From the NCBI GenBank assembly GCA_031281815.1, contig JAITEY010000044.1:1-8047 (forward strand): a stretch of 8,047 bases of DNA, written 5' to 3'. A model generated the notes under the pieces. That model searched no databases. It saw nothing but the letters and a program-made list of their open reading frames with translations, and was not told the origin of the DNA. The position numbers were made by a program, and so were the translations under genes. This stretch comes from Desulfovibrio sp. (GTDB lineage: Bacteria; Desulfobacterota; Desulfovibrionia; Desulfovibrionales; Desulfovibrionaceae). This document shows positions 6,695 to 8,047 of the stretch, in pieces (position 1 is the first letter of the stretch; each line of letters starts with the position of its first letter).

Positions 6695-6775
6695 CCATGG
6701 TCGAAGCATTCATTATAAAGGGTTGCAGTCAAGGCGGGCTGGAAGTATTCCATACAAAGGACGTATGTGATTAAC
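6665..6775 (+). repeat. Three degenerate repeats of about 40 bp at the NeuB/SDR gene junction
   Basis: Three related units start at 6665, 6706 and 6745 (spacing 41 and 39). Each has a G-T/C-ATTC head and an AAAGG core (6676-6680, 6717-6721, 6756-6760). Units 1 and 3 match at about 24 of 30 positions and both end TGATTAAC. Unit 1 encodes the NeuB C-terminus RVFLTKDVLD and its TAA. Units 2 and 3, read from an ATG at 6697, encode a 25-codon reading frame ending EVFHTKDVCD and a TAA (6772-6774). The junction therefore looks like a duplicated, decayed copy of the gene tail. Unit 3 also supplies the AAAGGA that serves the next gene, set in the loop of a small CATAC/GTATG hairpin (6751-6767). The 25-codon frame has no ribosome binding site at normal spacing and is probably not a gene. 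Confidence 0.5.
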
Positions 6776-7765
6776 GCAGGGAAAAAGCGCAGCATGGGAA
6801 AATGCGCTGTTGTCACAGGCGGCACGGGAGCGATAGGCAACGCGCTGGTGCGCCTTTTGCCGAAAGACGGGTACAGGGTTTATGTCCTGTGTCGCTCCGG
6901 TTCAGTTCGAAGACGTTTTTTGTCCGAAGCGGCCGGCGTGCATGTGATCGAACGCGATATCCTTGATCTTGCACCGGAGGAAGAGATTGTAACGGAACAA
7001 TGTGCTATGTTTTTTCATTTGGGCTGGCATGCGTCTTACGGCGCGGAACGTCTCGACCCTTACGGGCAGGTGCGCAACATACAGGCATCCTTGGACGCGG
7101 TGCATCTTGCGGCCCGGCTTGGGTGCCGGGTCTTTGTCGGGGCCGGTTCACAATCGCAATACGGTCCTACCGATGCCGTGCTGACGGAGGACACTCCCAT
7201 GCGCCCCGACACGGCTTACGGCGCGGCGAAACTGTGCGCCGAACAGATGACGCGCCTGTTGTGCCGCAAGCTCGGCCTGCGCCACGTCTGGGGGCGGGTA
7301 TGCAGCGTATACGGCCCCTGCGACGGTCCGTATACGCTGATAACGTATCTCATGCGGGCCTCATTGCGTGATGAGGATGCCTTGCTCACTCCTTGCGGGC
7401 AGCTATGGGACTTTCTGTTCGCGGACGATGCCGCGCGGGCCTTTATCGCTATGGCCGAAAAAGGCGTCGACGGGCGGGCGTACTGCGTGGCATCGGGGCA
7501 GGCCCGACCATTGCGCGAATACATCGCCGCGTTCGAAAGGCTGCCGGGATACAACGCGGCGCGTATCCGCATCGGCGGCAAGCCCTATGCGAAAAAGCAA
7601 CGCATGCGCTTGAGCGCGGACATCTCGGCCCTTACGGCGGACACTGGTTTTGCCCCCGCCGTTTCCTTTGAAGAGGGTATAGCGCGGACTTGGCGGTGGT
7701 ACTGCGAACATCCGGAAGCTGCGGACGTCCTCTGCGGCAAAACCGGCCGCATTGCAGAGTACTGA
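6767..7765 (+). CDS. Extended SDR NAD(P)-dependent nucleotide-sugar epimerase/reductase
   Basis: Predicted cytoplasmic oxidoreductase acting on a nucleotide-activated sugar, such as reduction or epimerisation of a 4-keto or side-chain keto group. The N-terminal Rossmann fold carries TGGTGAIG (17-24). The active-site region has GAGSQSQYG (125-133), giving the serine, and YGAAK (Tyr151-Lys155), the SDR catalytic pair. RVCSVYGP (177-184) and WDFLFADDAARA (214-225) are typical of the extended SDR sugar-binding half. GAGSQ-x-x-YG is common in reductases/epimerases of the CDP-abequose/paratose synthase type, but exact activity cannot be assigned. In a yersiniose-like pathway it could act where YerF does. 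Length of 332 is normal. GTG 6767 has AAAGGA five bases upstream. ATG 6794 (MGKCAVVTGG) gives a more usual N-terminus but has only a weak AGGG twelve bases upstream, so either start is possible. The next gene begins one base after the stop. Confidence 0.82.
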   Translation: MINAGKKRSMGKCAVVTGGTGAIGNALVRLLPKDGYRVYVLCRSGSVRRRFLSEAAGVHVIERDILDLAPEEEIVTEQCAMFFHLGWHASYGAERLDPYGQVRNIQASLDAVHLAARLGCRVFVGAGSQSQYGPTDAVLTEDTPMRPDTAYGAAKLCAEQMTRLLCRKLGLRHVWGRVCSVYGPCDGPYTLITYLMRASLRDEDALLTPCGQLWDFLFADDAARAFIAMAEKGVDGRAYCVASGQARPLREYIAAFERLPGYNAARIRIGGKPYAKKQRMRLSADISALTADTGFAPAVSFEEGIARTWRWYCEHPEAADVLCGKTGRIAEY

Positions 7766-7766
7766 C

Positions 7767-8047
7767 GTGGGTTCCTGTTCATCATTCACCGATGTTCTGT
7801 CCCGTTTAGGCGAAGGTATCGGCGACCCTCGCGCGGGCCTGCCGGAGGAACTATTTTTGTTCACTTCGAGTATTACGCCGATGCTCAATGTTGATTTGCT
7901 TGTGCGCGACGATGCCGGCCGCATTCTACTGTCCTGGCGGGACGATGCGCTCTGCGGGACAGGCTGGCACGTCCCCGGCGGCGTGGTGCGCTTTCAGGAA
8001 ACCCTTGCCGAACGGGTCCGCAAAACCGCGCTGCAGGAACTCGGTTG
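7767..8047 (+). CDS. Gmm/WcaH-like Nudix hydrolase (C-terminus cut off by window edge)
   Basis: Predicted NDP-sugar hydrolase resembling GDP-mannose mannosyl hydrolase (Gmm/WcaH, from colanic-acid and O-antigen loci). The 93 residues present include a typical lead-in, ITPMLNVDLLVRDDAGRILL (36-55), then GWHVPGG (66-72) and a Nudix box starting GGVVRFQE (71-78). The box keeps G-X5-E, but the canonical REUXEE part reads KTALQE, and its RE pair is KT. This degenerate form is the hallmark of the Gmm branch, which also keeps the closing ELG. The GTG at 7767 is one base after the SDR stop, suggesting coupled translation. An in-frame TTG at 7857 has a stronger GGAGGA seven bases upstream and could be the real start, giving a shorter N-terminus. 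It may hydrolyse, or be repurposed to process, the nucleotide sugar made here. Substrate specificity is not visible in the sequence. Confidence 0.78.
   Translation, partial: MGSCSSFTDVLSRLGEGIGDPRAGLPEELFLFTSSITPMLNVDLLVRDDAGRILLSWRDDALCGTGWHVPGGVVRFQETLAERVRKTALQELG

Noticed and set aside
6665..6775. CRISPR-like array at the three spaced repeats
   Set aside because: There are only three degenerate units, partly inside coding sequence, without identical repeats or unique spacers of set length.

Overview
The window comes from a GC-rich bacterium (roughly 60% GC by eye). A nikK-nikL-nikM nickel-uptake operon of the kind described in Desulfovibrio suggests a member of the Desulfovibrionaceae or a relative; this is inferred from gene content, not from a marker gene.

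Left third, minus strand (1-1683): the start of a nickel ECF-type importer operon, read right to left. A sigma70-like promoter (1683..1655) overlaps a heptamer matching a NikR half-site. It is followed by nikK (DUF4198 periplasmic protein), a two-hairpin extragenic repeat, nikL (periplasmic protein with a C-terminal membrane anchor), and the first eight codons of nikM (MHISEGVL), which overlap the nikL stop and run off the left edge.

Middle (1604-1897): a 294-bp divergent intergenic region with the nik promoter on one strand and a promoter for the sugar operon on the other (1782..1810). Just downstream of the predicted start of the second transcript lies a 47-bp element: two perfect tandem 14-mers enclosed by an 8-bp inverted repeat.

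Right two thirds, plus strand (1898-8047): a tightly packed surface-sugar operon. It encodes an RfbH/E1-type PMP- and [2Fe-2S]-dependent 3-dehydratase, a thiamine-diphosphate enzyme of the acetolactate synthase superfamily (YerE-like by context), a NeuB-family PEP-condensing synthase fused to a C-terminal D-lyxose-isomerase-type cupin, an extended SDR epimerase/reductase, and a truncated Gmm/WcaH-like Nudix hydrolase. An RfbH-type enzyme next to a ThDP acyl-transferring enzyme is the core logic of yersiniose-type branched 3,6-dideoxy sugars. Joining it to a NeuB-family synthase suggests an unusual higher-carbon or branched acidic sugar for LPS, capsule or glycan decoration.

The most striking feature is a run of 13 cytosines (5105-5117) at the end of the ThDP gene. 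With 13 C the ThDP frame runs 202 nt into the NeuB gene. With 12 C it would stop at 5163, inside the NeuB ribosome binding site, a normal coupled arrangement. With 14 C it would run uninterrupted into the NeuB frame and give a ThDP-NeuB-cupin fusion. This looks like a three-state phase-variation switch, provided the tract length is not a sequencing error.
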